Source of the DNA: Halorubellus salinus
GTDB taxonomy: Archaea > Halobacteriota > Halobacteria > Halobacteriales > Natrialbaceae
Direction: 5' to 3'
Length of the DNA stretch: 64,000 nucleotides
NCBI RefSeq assembly: GCF_020567525.1
Contig: NZ_JAJCVI010000005.1
Location: 186,001 to 250,000, forward strand
How positions within the stretch are numbered: position 1 is the first letter of the stretch; every line of letters begins with the position of its first letter. A program made the position numbers and the translations under genes. The notes below the pieces were generated by a model that had not been told where the DNA came from, searched no databases, and saw only the letters and a list, made by a program, of their open reading frames with translations. Shown here piece after piece: positions 1 to 10,163 of this stretch.

Positions 1-474
1 GAGCTTCTCGACGCGCGTGTCGACGTTCCCGCGGAGCGGGACGACGTCGAGGTCCGGGCGCTTCGAGAGCAACTGGGCTTTCCGGCGGAGCGAGCTCGTC
101 CCGACCGTCGCGCCCTCCGGGAGCTCGTCGAACCCCGCGCCGTCGGGCGTGACGAGCACGTCCCCGGGCGCGGCGCGCTCCGGGATGCCCGCGACGACGA
201 GGTCGTCCGGGCTGTCCGTCGGCATGTCCTTCATCGAGTGCACGGCCGCGTCCACGTCGCCCGACAGCACCTGCTCGTCGAGCGACCGGACGAACGCACC
301 GGTCTTCCCGAGGTCCTGGATGAGCTCGTCGCGGACGCGGTCGCCCGCCGTCGAGACCTCCACAAGTTCGACCTCGTACCGGCGGTCCTCCAAGGCCTCC
401 GCCACCGTCGCCGCCTGCCGGCGCGCGAGGTCCGAGCCACGCGTCGCCAGCCGTATCGTCCCCTTCGTTCGCAT
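1..474 (-). CDS. hemC: Hydroxymethylbilane synthase (porphobilinogen deaminase), N-terminal part
   Basis: Heme biosynthesis enzyme that joins four porphobilinogen units into hydroxymethylbilane in the cytoplasm. Seen: the first 158 codons, beginning MRTKGTIRLATRGSDLARRQ, the typical start of the family, and VHSMKDMPT, the conserved substrate-binding stretch. The start is the ATG that places the conserved beta strand directly at the N terminus. The C-terminal half, with the dipyrromethane-carrying cysteine, lies beyond the window edge, so completeness cannot be judged. hemL and hemB lie upstream on the same strand, which agrees with heme clusters known in haloarchaea, though here they are spread over 12 kb. 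Confidence 0.95.
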   Translation of the reverse strand, partial: MRTKGTIRLATRGSDLARRQAATVAEALEDRRYEVELVEVSTAGDRVRDELIQDLGKTGAFVRSLDEQVLSGDVDAAVHSMKDMPTDSPDDLVVAGIPERAAPGDVLVTPDGAGFDELPEGATVGTSSLRRKAQLLSKRPDLDVVPLRGNVDTRVEKL

Positions 475-558
475 ATACAGAGTCGTCGGCGGCGCGCGGG
501 GAAAAGTACGTCCGTTTGCCCGCGCCCACGCGTCACCGTCCCAACCAGACTGGCGGGC

Positions 559-963
559 TCAGGCGTCCGCGGCGACGAACGCCGCGGTCGCGACCACGTA
601 CCCCACCGCGAGGCCGGCGAACGCGGAGATGGCGAGCGCCGGCGCGTACGCCGCGCCACCCCACGCGAGCGCCACGCCAGCGAGCGCAAAGATCGGCGGC
701 GGCACGTCGTCCAGCACCGCCTCCGCCTCCGGGATGCGCTCCGCCACGATGGCGCCGATGAGCCCCACGCCACCACCCAGCACCACCGCGACCGGCCGCC
801 AGAGCCCACCGAAGAACGCCATCCCGACCATCACCACAGCGACCACTCCCACCACCGCGAGCCGATTCGCCGCGAGCGCGCGAACGTTCACGTCCAGACC
901 CAGCAGGTCGACCGGCTTTCGCGTTGCGGTCCAGTCCAGCGACGCGACGGTGGGTCCACCCAT
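559..963 (-). CDS. Small four-helix membrane protein, unknown function
   Basis: Predicted protein of 134 residues beginning MGGPTVASLDW. After about 30 residues it has four hydrophobic stretches, rich in Ala, Val and Gly (for example VVGVVAVVMVGMAFFGGLW and ALAISAFAGLAVGYVVATAA), so it is probably an integral membrane protein. I do not recognise a characterised family. It lies between hemL and hemC on the same strand and could be cotranscribed with hemC (85 bases before it). The ATG was chosen because the open frame upstream is Arg- and Pro-rich and does not look like haloarchaeal protein. A GTG a few codons further upstream is an alternative. Confidence 0.6.
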   Translation of the reverse strand: MGGPTVASLDWTATRKPVDLLGLDVNVRALAANRLAVVGVVAVVMVGMAFFGGLWRPVAVVLGGGVGLIGAIVAERIPEAEAVLDDVPPPIFALAGVALAWGGAAYAPALAISAFAGLAVGYVVATAAFVAADA

Positions 964-1256
964 CGGTCGGGCGCGCGCTGGCGAGCGCGGCCGAACCCCG
1001 GTGAGGCCGGGCGAGCCGAGCCCGCGCGAGGGACGACCGCGCCGGCGACCACCGGGAGCCGGCGCGGGCGTCGGCTGGGGAGGGCGAGGTTGCGGTGCGG
1101 TCGCTGCCGAGGGTTCAAGTGCCAGTCCGCTGCCACAGTCGGCGTGACCTGACCCGGGTCCGCGAGCGACCGAGACGGTTGCGCCCCGCATCGCCGCGAC
1201 CCCCAGAAACCGAGCGCGAGGCCTGCACGCCCCACCACAGCGACCGCCAGACCGCC

Positions 1257-2594
1257 CTACAGCGCCTCGCGGTACGCGGCCAGCGTCTCCTCGACGTCCT
1301 CCTCGGTGTGCGCGTACGACACGAACTGGGACTCGTACTGGTTCGCGGTGAGGAACACGCCCCGCTCCTTCATCTCCTGCCAGAACACGCGCTCCCAGCG
1401 CTCCGTATCGCACGCCGCCACGTCCGCCCCGTTCTTCGGGCACACGTCGTAGCGCGGACAGTCCTCGCGCTGCGAACAGCCCGCCTCGCAGTGCCCCTCG
1501 AACCCATCAGGTGCCTCGCGCGTGAACAGCACCTTGAACATCGAATCCGTCCCCACCACCGTGTACTCCGGCGCCTGCTCCCGACAGATCTCAGTCAAGC
1601 CCTCCCGGAGCCGCTCGCCGAGCGCGTTCACGTGCTCGTAGACGTCGTGCTCCGCCGCGTACGTGAGATACGCGTGGCCCGCCGCCATCGTCACCGGATG
1701 CCCCGAGAAGGTCCCGGACTGGAACACCGGCCCGCTCGGCGAGAACTGCTCGATTATCTCCGCGCGCCCACCGATCGCACCAACTGGGAACCCGCCACCG
1801 ATTATCTTCCCGAACGTCGTCACGTCCGGCGTCACCCCGAACTTCCCCTGCGCGCACCCCAATCCACCGACGCGGAACCCCGTGATGACCTCGTCGAACA
1901 CCAACAGCGCGCCGTAGTCGTCACACAGGTCCCGGAGCGTCTCGTGATATCCATCTACGGGCATCACGATGCCCTTGTTCCCGAGGATGGGCTCCGTGAG
2001 GACCGCCGCGATGTCGTCGCCGTGCTCCTGGAACACCTCGATCACGGCTTCGGTATCGTTGAACGGCACCGGGATCGTGTGCTCCGCGAACGACTGCGGG
2101 ATTCCGCGCGTCGACGGATGCACGTCGCCGGGTTCGCCCTCGACGAGCGTCGACTCCTGCGCGCCGTGATAGCCGCCCTGCATCACCACGATCTTGTCAC
2201 GGCCCGTGTACCCCCTGGCGAGCCGAACCGCCGACACCGTCGCCTCCGTCCCGGAGTTCACGAACCGGAGCATCTCCACGCTCGGCACGTGCCGCGCCAC
2301 GAACTCCGCGTGCTCCACCTCGATCTCCGTCGGCGCCCCGTACATCGGGCCCTGGCTCGAGTGCTGCTGGACCGCCGCCTGCACCGCCTCCGGCGGCGAA
2401 TGCCCGTACAGGAGCGGGCCGTACCCGTTCACGTAGTCGATGTACCGGTTCCCGTCCGCGTCCACGACGTGCCCGCCGTCGCCCTTCTGCACGAAGAACG
2501 GGTACGGCATCGTCGCGCGCACCGAGGAGTTCACGCCGCCCGCGAGCACCGAGAGCGCGCGGTCGTACAGTTCCCGCGACTCGTCACTGGTCAT
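1257..2594 (-). CDS. hemL: Glutamate-1-semialdehyde 2,1-aminomutase
   Basis: PLP enzyme that converts glutamate-1-semialdehyde to 5-aminolevulinate, the second step of the C5 heme pathway. Length is 445 residues, usual for the family. Seen: the N-terminal [11 protein letters not shown] stretch, [16 protein letters not shown], the PLP-phosphate region GGYHGAQES, the aspartate of [14 protein letters not shown] and the Schiff-base lysine in [15 protein letters not shown] Cys-rich insert ([20 protein letters not shown]) near residue 360 is unusual for bacterial HemL; I believe it occurs in haloarchaeal homologs, and its spacing could bind a metal (inference). The start ATG gives [14 protein letters not shown], the normal family N terminus; the frame stays open far upstream but that part is not protein-like. 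Confidence 0.97.
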   Translation of the reverse strand: MTSDESRELYDRALSVLAGGVNSSVRATMPYPFFVQKGDGGHVVDADGNRYIDYVNGYGPLLYGHSPPEAVQAAVQQHSSQGPMYGAPTEIEVEHAEFVARHVPSVEMLRFVNSGTEATVSAVRLARGYTGRDKIVVMQGGYHGAQESTLVEGEPGDVHPSTRGIPQSFAEHTIPVPFNDTEAVIEVFQEHGDDIAAVLTEPILGNKGIVMPVDGYHETLRDLCDDYGALLVFDEVITGFRVGGLGCAQGKFGVTPDVTTFGKIIGGGFPVGAIGGRAEIIEQFSPSGPVFQSGTFSGHPVTMAAGHAYLTYAAEHDVYEHVNALGERLREGLTEICREQAPEYTVVGTDSMFKVLFTREAPDGFEGHCEAGCSQREDCPRYDVCPKNGADVAACDTERWERVFWQEMKERGVFLTANQYESQFVSYAHTEEDVEETLAAYREAL

Positions 2595-2807
2595 ACCCCG
2601 CGGTTCGGACGCACCCCACAAGTGCGTGTCGAGATTTCCCCCACCCCGAGAACCTCGACCCTCACGGGAGCGCAACCGGCGGCGTCCATGGTCGCCACCG
2701 GACCGAAGGCCGTGGCGGGAATCGCTAGCCGGCACCGTGCCCGCCCGAATCGTGTTGAGCGTTCCCACCACGCAAGCGCTATCCCGTCGAACCGCATCGG
2801 TCGAACC

Positions 2808-3725
2808 GTGACCCGTCACGAGAACGCGCTCGGGTTCCTCGCGCTCGCCGCGCTCTGGGGCGCGAGCTACCCCGCCATCACCGCCGCGAAGGCCGGCGTC
2901 GACCCGCTCCTGATGGCAGCGCTCCGGTTCGACGCCATCGGCGTCGTCGTCCTCGCGTACGCCGTCGTCCGCGGGCAGCGCGTCCGCCCCACGGCCGCCG
3001 ACGTACGGAGCATCCTCGTCGGCGGCGTCGGTATCGTCGCCGTCCACAACGGCCTGCTGTTCCTCGGGCAGGCGCGCGTCACCGGCGCCGTCGGCGCGGT
3101 CGTCCTCGCGACCGTCCCCATCTGGTCGGTCGCGTTCGCCGTCGCCTTCCTCGACACCGCGCGACCGACGCCGGCGCGCGTCGTCGGCATCCTCCTCGGC
3201 GCCGTGGGCGTCGCCGTCCTCGCCGTCCCCCGCTCGGGCGGCGTCGACTCCCCGGACCCCGTCGGCGTCGGCCTCCTGACTGTCTCGGCCATCGCGTTCG
3301 CGCTCGCCGCCGTCGGCCTCCGCCGCGAGACCCCCGAGCTGGGCGTCGCCGCCCGCCAGGGCTGGATGATGCTCCTCGGCGGCCCGCTCCTCCACGCCGC
3401 GAGCGTCCTCGCCGGCGAGACCCAGGCCGTCGTCGTCACCACGGAAGCGGCGGTCGCGTTCGCGTACCTCGTCCTCGCCGCCGGCGTCGTCGGCTACCTC
3501 CTGTACTTCGGGCTCCTGGACCGCCTCGGGCCCGTCGAGATCAACCTCGTCGGGTACGTCGCGCCCGTCTTCGCCGCGCTCGTCGGCTGGCTGTTCCTCG
3601 ACGACGCCATCTCCACCCAGACCGTCACCGGGTTCGCCGTCATCGCCGTCGGGTTCGCACTCGTCAAACGCACCGCCATCCGCGACGCCCTCGCCGAGGA
3701 CGCACCGCCCGCTACAGGCGACTGA
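2808..3725 (+). CDS. EamA/DMT-family transporter
   Basis: Predicted 305-residue inner-membrane protein with about ten hydrophobic helices in two homologous halves, the drug/metabolite transporter (EamA) architecture. Seen: the N-terminal [19 protein letters not shown] motif typical of EamA proteins and, in the second half, [21 protein letters not shown]. The substrate cannot be inferred. The start is taken as GTG (VTRHENALG) because it puts the first helix at the N terminus; no ATG is available in frame close by. It is transcribed divergently from hemL with about 210 bases between the two starts. Confidence 0.85.
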   Translation: MTRHENALGFLALAALWGASYPAITAAKAGVDPLLMAALRFDAIGVVVLAYAVVRGQRVRPTAADVRSILVGGVGIVAVHNGLLFLGQARVTGAVGAVVLATVPIWSVAFAVAFLDTARPTPARVVGILLGAVGVAVLAVPRSGGVDSPDPVGVGLLTVSAIAFALAAVGLRRETPELGVAARQGWMMLLGGPLLHAASVLAGETQAVVVTTEAAVAFAYLVLAAGVVGYLLYFGLLDRLGPVEINLVGYVAPVFAALVGWLFLDDAISTQTVTGFAVIAVGFALVKRTAIRDALAEDAPPATGD

Positions 3726-3872
3726 ACTGGTCGCACCGGCACCGGCCGATGGAGCGCGCTTCATCTAACGGACCGTCCCCCGGAAGGACGCCGAAAGCCG
3801 ACCGCACTGCCACGCAACGACGGGGTGACAGTGGGAACCGCTCGCTGGTGTCGGTCGAAGAGACCGGGTCCT
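3726..3872. other. Intergenic stretch between convergent genes
   Basis: Short region between the EamA gene and the copper ATPase gene, whose 3' ends face each other. No protein-like frame and no strong hairpin were seen. Confidence 0.5.
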
Positions 3873-6002
3873 TCAGTCTGCAGGGCGCGCGTCACCGGAC
3901 GCCGGCATCCCCGGCAAACTCGGCACGGAGAGGTCGACGCGCCGGAGTAGCTGTGCGTTGATGGCGACGATGACCGTACTCAGCGACATCAGCAGTGCGC
4001 CCACGGCAGGCGACAGCAAAACGCCGACGGGGGCGAGGACGCCAGCGGCGAGCGGGATGGCGAAGACGTTGTAGCCAGCGGCCCAGACGATGTTCTCCTG
4101 CATCTTCCGGTAGCTGGCCTTGCTCAACTTCACCAACCGAACCACGTCCATCGGGTTGTTCTGGACGAGAATGACATCCGCCGACTGGACGGCCACGTCG
4201 GTCCCGCTTCCGATGGCGATGCCCACGTCCGCGCGGGTGAGTGCGGGCGCGTCGTTGACGCCGTCACCGACCATCGCCACGAGCTTGCCCTCGTCCTGTA
4301 GCTCCTGGACTTTCGTGTCCTTGTCCTCCGGGAGCACTTCGGCGAAGACGGTGTCGATGCCCAGTTCCTCGGCGACGGCGTACGCCACGTCCTCGGAGTC
4401 GCCGGTCAGCATCGCCACTTCGATGCCGAGGTCGTGGAGAGCCTCGACGACGCGATAGCTCTCCTCGCGGACGACGTCCGCCATCGCGAAGGCCGCGACG
4501 AGGTCCCCGTCTCGAACGAGGTAAACGACGGTCTGTGCGTTCTCGCCGGCCTCGTCGGCGAAGCCGGTGAGCGAGTCCGGAACCTCGCTATCGAGGTGGT
4601 TCAAGAGGTTCGGACCGCCGACGTACACCGCTCGACCGCCCACGGTCGCCCTGACGCCGCGGCCCTTCATCGCCTCGAACCCGGTCGCGTCGGCCACGGT
4701 CACGCCGCGCTCGCTGGCTGCCTCGCGGATGGCGCGAGCGATCATGTGCTCGGAGTCGCTCTCGACGGCCGCCGCGAGTCCGAGCGCGTCGTCTTCGTCG
4801 ACACCGTCGACCGTCTCCACCCCGACGACGCCGTGTTCGCCCTCAGTGAGCGTCCCGGTCTTGTCGAAGACGACGGCGTCGAGGTTACGGGCCTGCTCCA
4901 TGGCGATGCGGTCCCGGACGAGCATACCGTTGCGTGCGGCCAGCGAGGTGTTGATCGCCACGACGAGCGGAATCGCCAGGCCGAGTGCGTGCGGGCAGGC
5001 GATGACCAGTACCGTGACCACGCGCTCGATGACGGTCGCGTCGAACGACACCGCGATCGTCCACGCGATAGCGGTCACGACCGCCGCCGCGACGGCGACG
5101 TAAAACAGCCACCCAGCAGCGCGGTCGGCCAGCACTTGCGTCCTGGACTTGCTCGATTGAGCTTCCTCGACCAGTCGCATGATGCCTGCAAGCGTCGTCT
5201 CGTCGCCGGTCGCGTCGATGCGCACGCGGAGGCTGCCGTCACCGTTGACGGTGCCACCGATGACGTCCGCACCTGGTTCTTTCGAGACGGGCTTGGACTC
5301 GCCGGTGATCATCGCCTCGTCCACGTCCGAATCGCCCTCCTCGACGACGCCGTCGGCGGGGACGCTCGCGCCCGGTCGCACGAGCACGCGGTCGCCCTCC
5401 GAGAGTTCGGTGACTGGGACTTCCTCGGTGCCGTCGTCGGTGATTCGCTCGGCGATGTCGGGCATGAGTTTCGCCAGTTCGTCGAGCGCACTGGAGGCCC
5501 GCCGAACCGAGCGCATCTCTATCCAGTGACCGAGCAGCATGATGTCGATGAGCGTCACCAGCTCCCAGAAGAACGCCGACGACGTCGGGAAGATGACGCT
5601 CGCCAGACTGTAGACGAACGCGACGCTGATCGCCATCGAGATGAGCGTCATCATCCCCGGCGCCCGGTCGCTCACTTCCGGGACGGCCATCCGGAGGAAG
5701 GGCACGCCGCCGTAGGCGAAGACGACCACCGCGAAGACGGGATTGAGCCACTCGCTGCCGGGGAACGCGGGAACCGAGAACCCCAGCCACGACTGGAGCG
5801 TTTCGCTGTAGAGCAGTACTGGGATGGAGAGCAGCGTCGAGACGAAGAAGCGTCGGCGGAACATCCGTTCGTGCCCGGCGTGCATACCGCCGTGGCCACC
5901 GTGCTCCTCGTCGTGGTCGGCGTCCGACTCGTGGTGGGCGTGGTCGTCGGCGTGACCGTTCGCGTCGTGACTCGCGTCACCGGGACGATGCGAGTCGTTC
6001 AC
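3873..6002 (-). CDS. CopB-type heavy-metal P-type ATPase
   Basis: ATP-driven copper/silver export pump of the membrane, 709 residues. Seen: a His-rich N terminus (residues 1-45, clusters such as HADDHAHHE), an actuator TGES motif near 233, the transmembrane metal motif CPH at 336-338, the phosphorylation site DKTGTLTEG with Asp380, and a hinge [12 protein letters not shown] near residue 600. CPH in place of CPC, together with the His-rich tail, is the hallmark of the P1B-3 (CopB) group. The start is GTG. The SHOCT-domain membrane protein lies three bases upstream on the same strand, so the two are almost certainly one transcript. Base composition looks less GC-rich by eye than in flanking heme genes, so acquisition as a metal-resistance unit is possible but unproven. 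Confidence 0.95.
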   Translation of the reverse strand: MNDSHRPGDASHDANGHADDHAHHESDADHDEEHGGHGGMHAGHERMFRRRFFVSTLLSIPVLLYSETLQSWLGFSVPAFPGSEWLNPVFAVVVFAYGGVPFLRMAVPEVSDRAPGMMTLISMAISVAFVYSLASVIFPTSSAFFWELVTLIDIMLLGHWIEMRSVRRASSALDELAKLMPDIAERITDDGTEEVPVTELSEGDRVLVRPGASVPADGVVEEGDSDVDEAMITGESKPVSKEPGADVIGGTVNGDGSLRVRIDATGDETTLAGIMRLVEEAQSSKSRTQVLADRAAGWLFYVAVAAAVVTAIAWTIAVSFDATVIERVVTVLVIACPHALGLAIPLVVAINTSLAARNGMLVRDRIAMEQARNLDAVVFDKTGTLTEGEHGVVGVETVDGVDEDDALGLAAAVESDSEHMIARAIREAASERGVTVADATGFEAMKGRGVRATVGGRAVYVGGPNLLNHLDSEVPDSLTGFADEAGENAQTVVYLVRDGDLVAAFAMADVVREESYRVVEALHDLGIEVAMLTGDSEDVAYAVAEELGIDTVFAEVLPEDKDTKVQELQDEGKLVAMVGDGVNDAPALTRADVGIAIGSGTDVAVQSADVILVQNNPMDVVRLVKLSKASYRKMQENIVWAAGYNVFAIPLAAGVLAPVGVLLSPAVGALLMSLSTVIVAINAQLLRRVDLSVPSLPGMPASGDARPAD

Positions 6003-6005
6003 GAC

Positions 6006-6347
6006 TCACTCACCGCCCTGCAGTTTTCGGCGGCGAGCGTCGAACTCCTCCTCGTCGATATCTCCCCGGGCGTAGCGGCGCCGCAGGACGGCCAGTGCGT
6101 CGTCTGACGCCTCACCACCGGCGTCGCGGCGCGCGAGGAACACGTAGCCGAGACCGAGCGGGACGGCTATCAGGACGACCATCCAGAGCGTCATCCACAG
6201 GTACCCGAACGTCCCATCGTGGGACCCCATCCAGCCGTCGTGGTGGTGGAAGCCATCGTCGTCGGTGTGGGCAGCGACAGGGCCGCTGAAAGCGATCACG
6301 AGTACCACGAGCAGTACTACCGTTGCGAGGGGTCGTCCCCCGCTCAT
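6006..6347 (-). CDS. Secreted/membrane SHOCT-domain protein, copper-linked
   Basis: Protein of 113 residues beginning MSGGRPLATVVLLVVLVIAF, a signal-like segment, then a His-rich patch (DDDGFHHHDGWMGSHDG), a second transmembrane helix (LWMTLWMVVLIAVPLGLGYV) and a C-terminal SHOCT motif (ALAVLRRRYARGDIDEEEFD). SHOCT domains are short oligomerisation modules. The His/Met/Trp patch could bind copper before export by the adjacent CopB pump (inference). The start was chosen from a TATA-like GTATATGC about 27-29 bases upstream, implying a leaderless mRNA; an in-frame ATG seven codons upstream (at 6368) is the alternative. It is followed after three bases by the copB gene. Confidence 0.8.
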   Translation of the reverse strand: MSGGRPLATVVLLVVLVIAFSGPVAAHTDDDGFHHHDGWMGSHDGTFGYLWMTLWMVVLIAVPLGLGYVFLARRDAGGEASDDALAVLRRRYARGDIDEEEFDARRRKLQGGE

Positions 6348-6372
6348 CCGGCCACGTTCTTGACCCATGTTA

Positions 6373-6380
6373 GCATATAC
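6373..6380 (-). promoter_or_regulatory. TATA-like box for the SHOCT-copB operon
   Basis: GTATATGC on the minus strand, centred about 28 bases before the proposed start codon, matches the spacing of archaeal TATA boxes for leaderless transcripts. The surrounding 100 bases are AT-richer than the genes. Confidence 0.5.
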
Positions 6381-6902
6381 GTCGCCCCCATTCACGTCGG
6401 TTGTGGTCAGGAATACAACGTGCGTCGCGACACAGAGACATGAATCGAAAGCAGAACGGGGACAGAACTTACCATCGAATGGTCGGGCAGGAGCGCACCC
6501 CGTGGCTTCGCTCGGACGAGAGAACGTCAATCTGCGACGGTGACAGGCCGTCACGTCGTCTACCGTCGGTCACTGCGGGTGCCATCGCCTCGTCTGCGGT
6601 CCGCCACTGCGGGTGCCGTCGCGTCGTCTACGGTCTTCCACTGCAGGTGCCGTCGCAAGGACGGCATCAGCGTCTGTGAGCCGGTCGCCGTGTGCCGCTC
6701 TCTGACGGGCGTAGCGCTGCCAGTCGCTACAGTCGCATGGTTCGTGCTGTGAGACGCGGCTAGGCTTACGGTTCCAGTCTGACGAAGCAGCGGGAAACCG
6801 TGCAATTGCGCCACCGCGGCGGCCGAGACGGCCGACGAGTAGACGAAGGAACCGGGCCTCGAAACGCCCGAAATCGCGGCCTGGTGGACGGTGGCCGCTC
6901 GT
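6381..6902. other. Long intergenic region with no gene recognised
   Basis: About 520 bases between the copper operon promoter and the 3' end of metY. The open frames here are Arg/Ser/Cys-rich and lack the acidic composition of the real proteins, so none is called. The middle holds a three-copy tandem repeat, listed separately. The part nearest the copper operon is AT-richer and may hold its regulator site, but no clear inverted repeat was seen. Confidence 0.5.
6554..6655. repeat. Tandem repeat, three copies, 34-bp period
   Basis: Three diverged copies of a 34-bp unit, each containing CACTGCGGGTGCCGTCGC or a one-base variant, starting at 6571, 6605 and 6639 for that core. The unit is not a multiple of three and lies outside genes. 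Confidence 0.8.
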
Positions 6903-8213
6903 TCAGTCGGTAGCGGTCTCGATGGCGTGGGCGAGGTCGGCGACGATGTCGGCGGGGTCCTCGATGCCGACGCTGAGGCGGACGAGGTCGTCGGTGACGC
7001 CGGCTTCCTCCTGTTCCTCGTCGGTGAGTTGCTGATGCGTGGTGCTCGCCGGGTGGATGATGAGGGTCTTCGCGTCGCCGACGTTCGCGAGGAGGCTCGC
7101 GAGTTCGGTGTTCTCGACGGTACCGCGGGCGGCCTCGTAGCCGCCTTCGAGGCCGAACGTGATCATGCCGCCGTAGCCGCCGTCCAGGTACTTCTTGGCG
7201 TTCTCGTGGGTCGGATGGGATTCGAGGCCGGGGTAGTTCACCCACGCGACGTCCTCGTGGTCCTCGAGGTACTCGGCGACCGTCATCGCGTTCTCGCAGT
7301 GCCGGTCGACGCGTAGCGGCAGCGTCTCCAGGCCCTGGAGGGTCTGCCAGGCGTCGAAGGGACTCTGTTGGTTCCCGAGGTCGCGGAGGCCGCGCGCGAT
7401 GGCGGCGTACGTGAACGCCGCGTCGCCGAACGTCTCCGCGAAGTTCACGCCGTGGTACGCGGGGTTCTCACCGCCGATCTCCGGGAACTTCTCGGCGTGC
7501 TCGCCCCAGTCGAACGTGCCGCCGTCGACGACGACCCCGCCGACGGTCGTCCCCGAGCCGTGGATCCACTTCGTCGTCGACTCCCAGACGAGGTCCGCGC
7601 CGTGCTCGATGGGGTTGCAGAGGTGCGGGGTCGCGAACGTGTTGTCGACGAACAGCGGGACGTCGTGGTCGTGCGCGATGTCCGCGACGCGCTCGATGTC
7701 GGGCGTGTCCAGCGCGGGGTTCCCGATGGTCTCCAGGTGGACGTACGCGGTGTCCTCGTCGATCGCTTCCTCGTAGGCGTCGTAGTCGAGTGCGTCCACG
7801 AACCGCGTCGTCACGCCGTTGCGCTCGACGCTATGCGTGAGGTACGTCGCGGTGCCGCCGTACAGCGACTTCGAGGAGACGATGTTGTCGCCGACGTCCG
7901 CGAGCAGGAACGTCACGAGGTTCAGTGCCGCCATCCCCGAGGAGGTCGCGACCGCACCGACACCACCTTCGAGCGCCGCGAGGCGCTCCTGGAGCGTCTC
8001 CACCGTCGGGTTCATCAGTCGCGAGTAGATGTACCCGGGCTTCTCGAGCGCGAACTGGCTCGCCGCGTCCTCCGCGTCGTCGAAGACGTAACTCGTCGTC
8101 TGGTACAGTGGCGGGGCACGCGACCCCGTCGCCGAATCCGGCTCCTGCCCGGCGTGCAGCGAGTGTGTGGCGAATCCGCGGTCGTCCGTATCGTCGGGTG
8201 ACTCGTCCGTCAT
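6903..8213 (-). CDS. metY: O-acetylhomoserine aminocarboxypropyltransferase (sulfhydrylase)
   Basis: PLP enzyme of the Cys/Met metabolism family, which makes homocysteine from O-acetylhomoserine and sulfide. Length is 436 residues. Seen: FATHSLHAGQEPD at the N terminus, YIYSRLMNPTVETLQERLA (PLP-phosphate binding), SGMAALNL, and the Schiff-base lysine in ESTTKWIHGSGTTVGG. The long form and the KWIHGSGT motif fit MetY rather than cystathionine lyase or synthase. The ATG was chosen because a TATA-like CTTAG lies about 27 bases upstream; the GTG three codons earlier is less likely. No metX is next to it in this window. Its role together with ahcY, 42 kb away, in homocysteine supply is inferred from pathway knowledge. 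Confidence 0.93.
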   Translation of the reverse strand: MTDESPDDTDDRGFATHSLHAGQEPDSATGSRAPPLYQTTSYVFDDAEDAASQFALEKPGYIYSRLMNPTVETLQERLAALEGGVGAVATSSGMAALNLVTFLLADVGDNIVSSKSLYGGTATYLTHSVERNGVTTRFVDALDYDAYEEAIDEDTAYVHLETIGNPALDTPDIERVADIAHDHDVPLFVDNTFATPHLCNPIEHGADLVWESTTKWIHGSGTTVGGVVVDGGTFDWGEHAEKFPEIGGENPAYHGVNFAETFGDAAFTYAAIARGLRDLGNQQSPFDAWQTLQGLETLPLRVDRHCENAMTVAEYLEDHEDVAWVNYPGLESHPTHENAKKYLDGGYGGMITFGLEGGYEAARGTVENTELASLLANVGDAKTLIIHPASTTHQQLTDEEQEEAGVTDDLVRLSVGIEDPADIVADLAHAIETATD

Positions 8214-8347
8214 GGAAGCCACCAGGGCGTCGACGCCCTTAGCCGAGTTGAGTGTGGTGACTCTTGCCGGCGTCTACGACTGACTACCAAGCACCGCGAC
8301 GACGCAGCGAGAAGGACTGCGCGTGGTGGTTGCCGCGACCGTCGCGG

Positions 8348-8698
8348 TCAGACCGCGTCCGGGCCGGTCTTGCCGGTCCGGACCTGGTAGGCGTCCTCGA
8401 CGGGCAGGACGAAGATCTTCCCGTCGCCCTTCTCGCCGGTCTGTGCGGCCTCGGCGATGGCTTCGACGACGTCCTCGGCGGGCGTGTCCGAGACCACGGT
8501 CTCGACCTTGACCTTCTGGTGGAGGTCGACGACGTACTCCTCGCCGCGCCACTGGCTCTTCTTCGCGGGCTGACTGCCGCGTCCGGAGACGTCCGTCACC
8601 GTCAACGACGGTGCGCCGGCTTCCGAGAGCGCACGCTTGACCTCCGTGAGGCGGTCCGGGCGGATGATCGCGACGACCATCTTGATCTCGTCAGTCAT
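8348..8698 (-). CDS. glnK: PII nitrogen-regulatory protein GlnK
   Basis: Small trimeric signalling protein of 116 residues that binds ATP/ADP and 2-oxoglutarate and blocks the Amt channel when nitrogen is plentiful. Seen: the N-terminal [18 protein letters not shown] strand-helix, the T-loop with the conserved Tyr in [11 protein letters not shown], the B-loop region [16 protein letters not shown] and the C-terminal VRTGKTG. The start ATG overlaps the end of amt by eight bases, so translation is probably coupled and the partner is clear. Uridylylation has not been shown for haloarchaeal PII proteins as far as I know. Confidence 0.97.
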   Translation of the reverse strand: MTDEIKMVVAIIRPDRLTEVKRALSEAGAPSLTVTDVSGRGSQPAKKSQWRGEEYVVDLHQKVKVETVVSDTPAEDVVEAIAEAAQTGEKGDGKIFVLPVEDAYQVRTGKTGPDAV

Positions 8699-10163
8699 CG
8701 CTCTCACCTCCGGTCGCCGCGTCCGTGGCGTCCGCGGTCGCGTCCGAAGCGTCCGCGCCACCGTCGGTGCGGACGTCCGTACCGCCGTCGGTCGTCACGG
8801 TCGCACGACCCGATTCCGGGCTGGCGTCCCCGACGAACTCGGGGTACGTCGAGATGCCGTGTTCGCCCGCGTCCAGGCCGGCCTCCTCTTCCTCTTCGCT
8901 GACGCGCAGGCCGACGGTCGCTTCGAGCACGAGGAACGCCGCGCCGGTCGCGAGCACCGTCCACGTGCCGATGACGGCGACGCCGACGACCTGCATCACG
9001 AGCTGGTCGACGCCGAGGAACGCCCAGCCGTCGCCGAGGATGGCGACCCCGCTACTGGACGCGCCGAAGAACGGGATGAGGATGGTCCCGACACCACCCG
9101 CGGCCCCGTGGACTGCGAAGACACCGCAGACGTCGTCGATCTTCAGCGAATCGACGGTCCAGCGGTACGCGGGCAGGACGAGCGCACCGCCGATGGCGCC
9201 GATGACGAGGCCGCCCCACCACGTGACGTGCGGGACCGCGCCCGTGACCGCGACGAGGCCGGCGAGCAGCCCGTTGGCCATCCAGAGGGGGTCGGGCTTG
9301 CCCTGCCAGAACGTCGAGACGAGCATCGCGGCGACCGCGCCGGCGCCCATGCCGAGCGTGGTGACGAGCGCGACGCGACCGAGTGCGGCACCCATGAACG
9401 CGACGGAGCCGTCGTCGGCGACGGAGAGGACGGTCGCCTGCGTGCCGACGTTGAAGCCGTACCAGCCGAACGCGAGGATGAGCGTCCCGAGGACGGCGAG
9501 CAGCATCGAGTGCCCGGGGATGGGCTGGCTGTTCCCGTCCGCGTCGAACCGGCCCTTGCGCGGGCCGACCATCTTCGCGGCGACGAGGCCGGCGAGGCCG
9601 CCGACCATGTGGACGACGGTCGCACCGGCGAAGTCGAGGTAGCCGACGCCGAGCGCTTCACCGAGGTATCCACCTGCGGACGGCCCGGCGAGCAGGCCAC
9701 CGGCCCACGTGAGGCCCTGGACGGTCGGGTAGATGACGGCGGTGATGGCGACGACGAAGAGGACGTACGCCTTGAAGTCCATGCGTTCGGCGACGGCGCC
9801 GGAGACGATCGTCGCGGCGGTCATCGCGAAGACCGCGCCGAACACCCAGCCGACCCAGGAGCCGGCGGAGCCGACGTACGAGAACGCGCCCATGACGTCG
9901 AGCGCGGAACTCGAGGTGAGTGCGCCGACGACGCCCGCGAAGCCGGCGCCGACGATGAAGTACACGAGGACGCCGAGCCCCCAGTCGGTCATGTTCTTCA
10001 TGAGGACGTTCCCGACGTTCTTCGCGCGTACCTGGCCGGCTTCGAGGAGCGCGAAGCCAGGCTGCATGAAGAAGATCAGGAAGGAGACGACGAGCACCCA
10101 GACGGTGTTGATGCTGTTCGCGACCGCGCTCGGGTCGAGCTGGAGTGCGAGGCCGTCGAGCAT
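8691..10163 (-). CDS. amt: Ammonium transporter (Amt/MEP/Rh family)
   Basis: Membrane channel of 490 residues that conducts ammonium into the cell. Seen: about eleven hydrophobic helices; [20 protein letters not shown] with the family's first helix; [16 protein letters not shown]; the pore histidines in [18 protein letters not shown] and in [13 protein letters not shown]; and an acidic, Thr/Ala-rich tail of about 60 residues after the last helix (around [11 protein letters not shown]), which is long. It is followed by glnK with an eight-base overlap. Its ATG shares bases with the stop of a 42-codon ORF just upstream (TGATG), suggesting coupled translation. Confidence 0.97.
   Translation of the reverse strand: MLDGLALQLDPSAVANSINTVWVLVVSFLIFFMQPGFALLEAGQVRAKNVGNVLMKNMTDWGLGVLVYFIVGAGFAGVVGALTSSSALDVMGAFSYVGSAGSWVGWVFGAVFAMTAATIVSGAVAERMDFKAYVLFVVAITAVIYPTVQGLTWAGGLLAGPSAGGYLGEALGVGYLDFAGATVVHMVGGLAGLVAAKMVGPRKGRFDADGNSQPIPGHSMLLAVLGTLILAFGWYGFNVGTQATVLSVADDGSVAFMGAALGRVALVTTLGMGAGAVAAMLVSTFWQGKPDPLWMANGLLAGLVAVTGAVPHVTWWGGLVIGAIGGALVLPAYRWTVDSLKIDDVCGVFAVHGAAGGVGTILIPFFGASSSGVAILGDGWAFLGVDQLVMQVVGVAVIGTWTVLATGAAFLVLEATVGLRVSEEEEEAGLDAGEHGISTYPEFVGDASPESGRATVTTDGGTDVRTDGGADASDATADATDAATGGESDD

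Noticed and set aside
17-1147. Long open frame on the plus strand opposite hemC
   Set aside because: Its translation is Ser/Arg/Pro-rich with no acidic character and no family match, and it lies antisense to the clear hemC start. High GC makes such frames common.
1095-2800. Very long upstream part of the frame that contains the EamA gene
   Set aside because: The part before the GTG at 2808 is antisense to hemL and Arg/His-rich; only the C-terminal third is protein-like.
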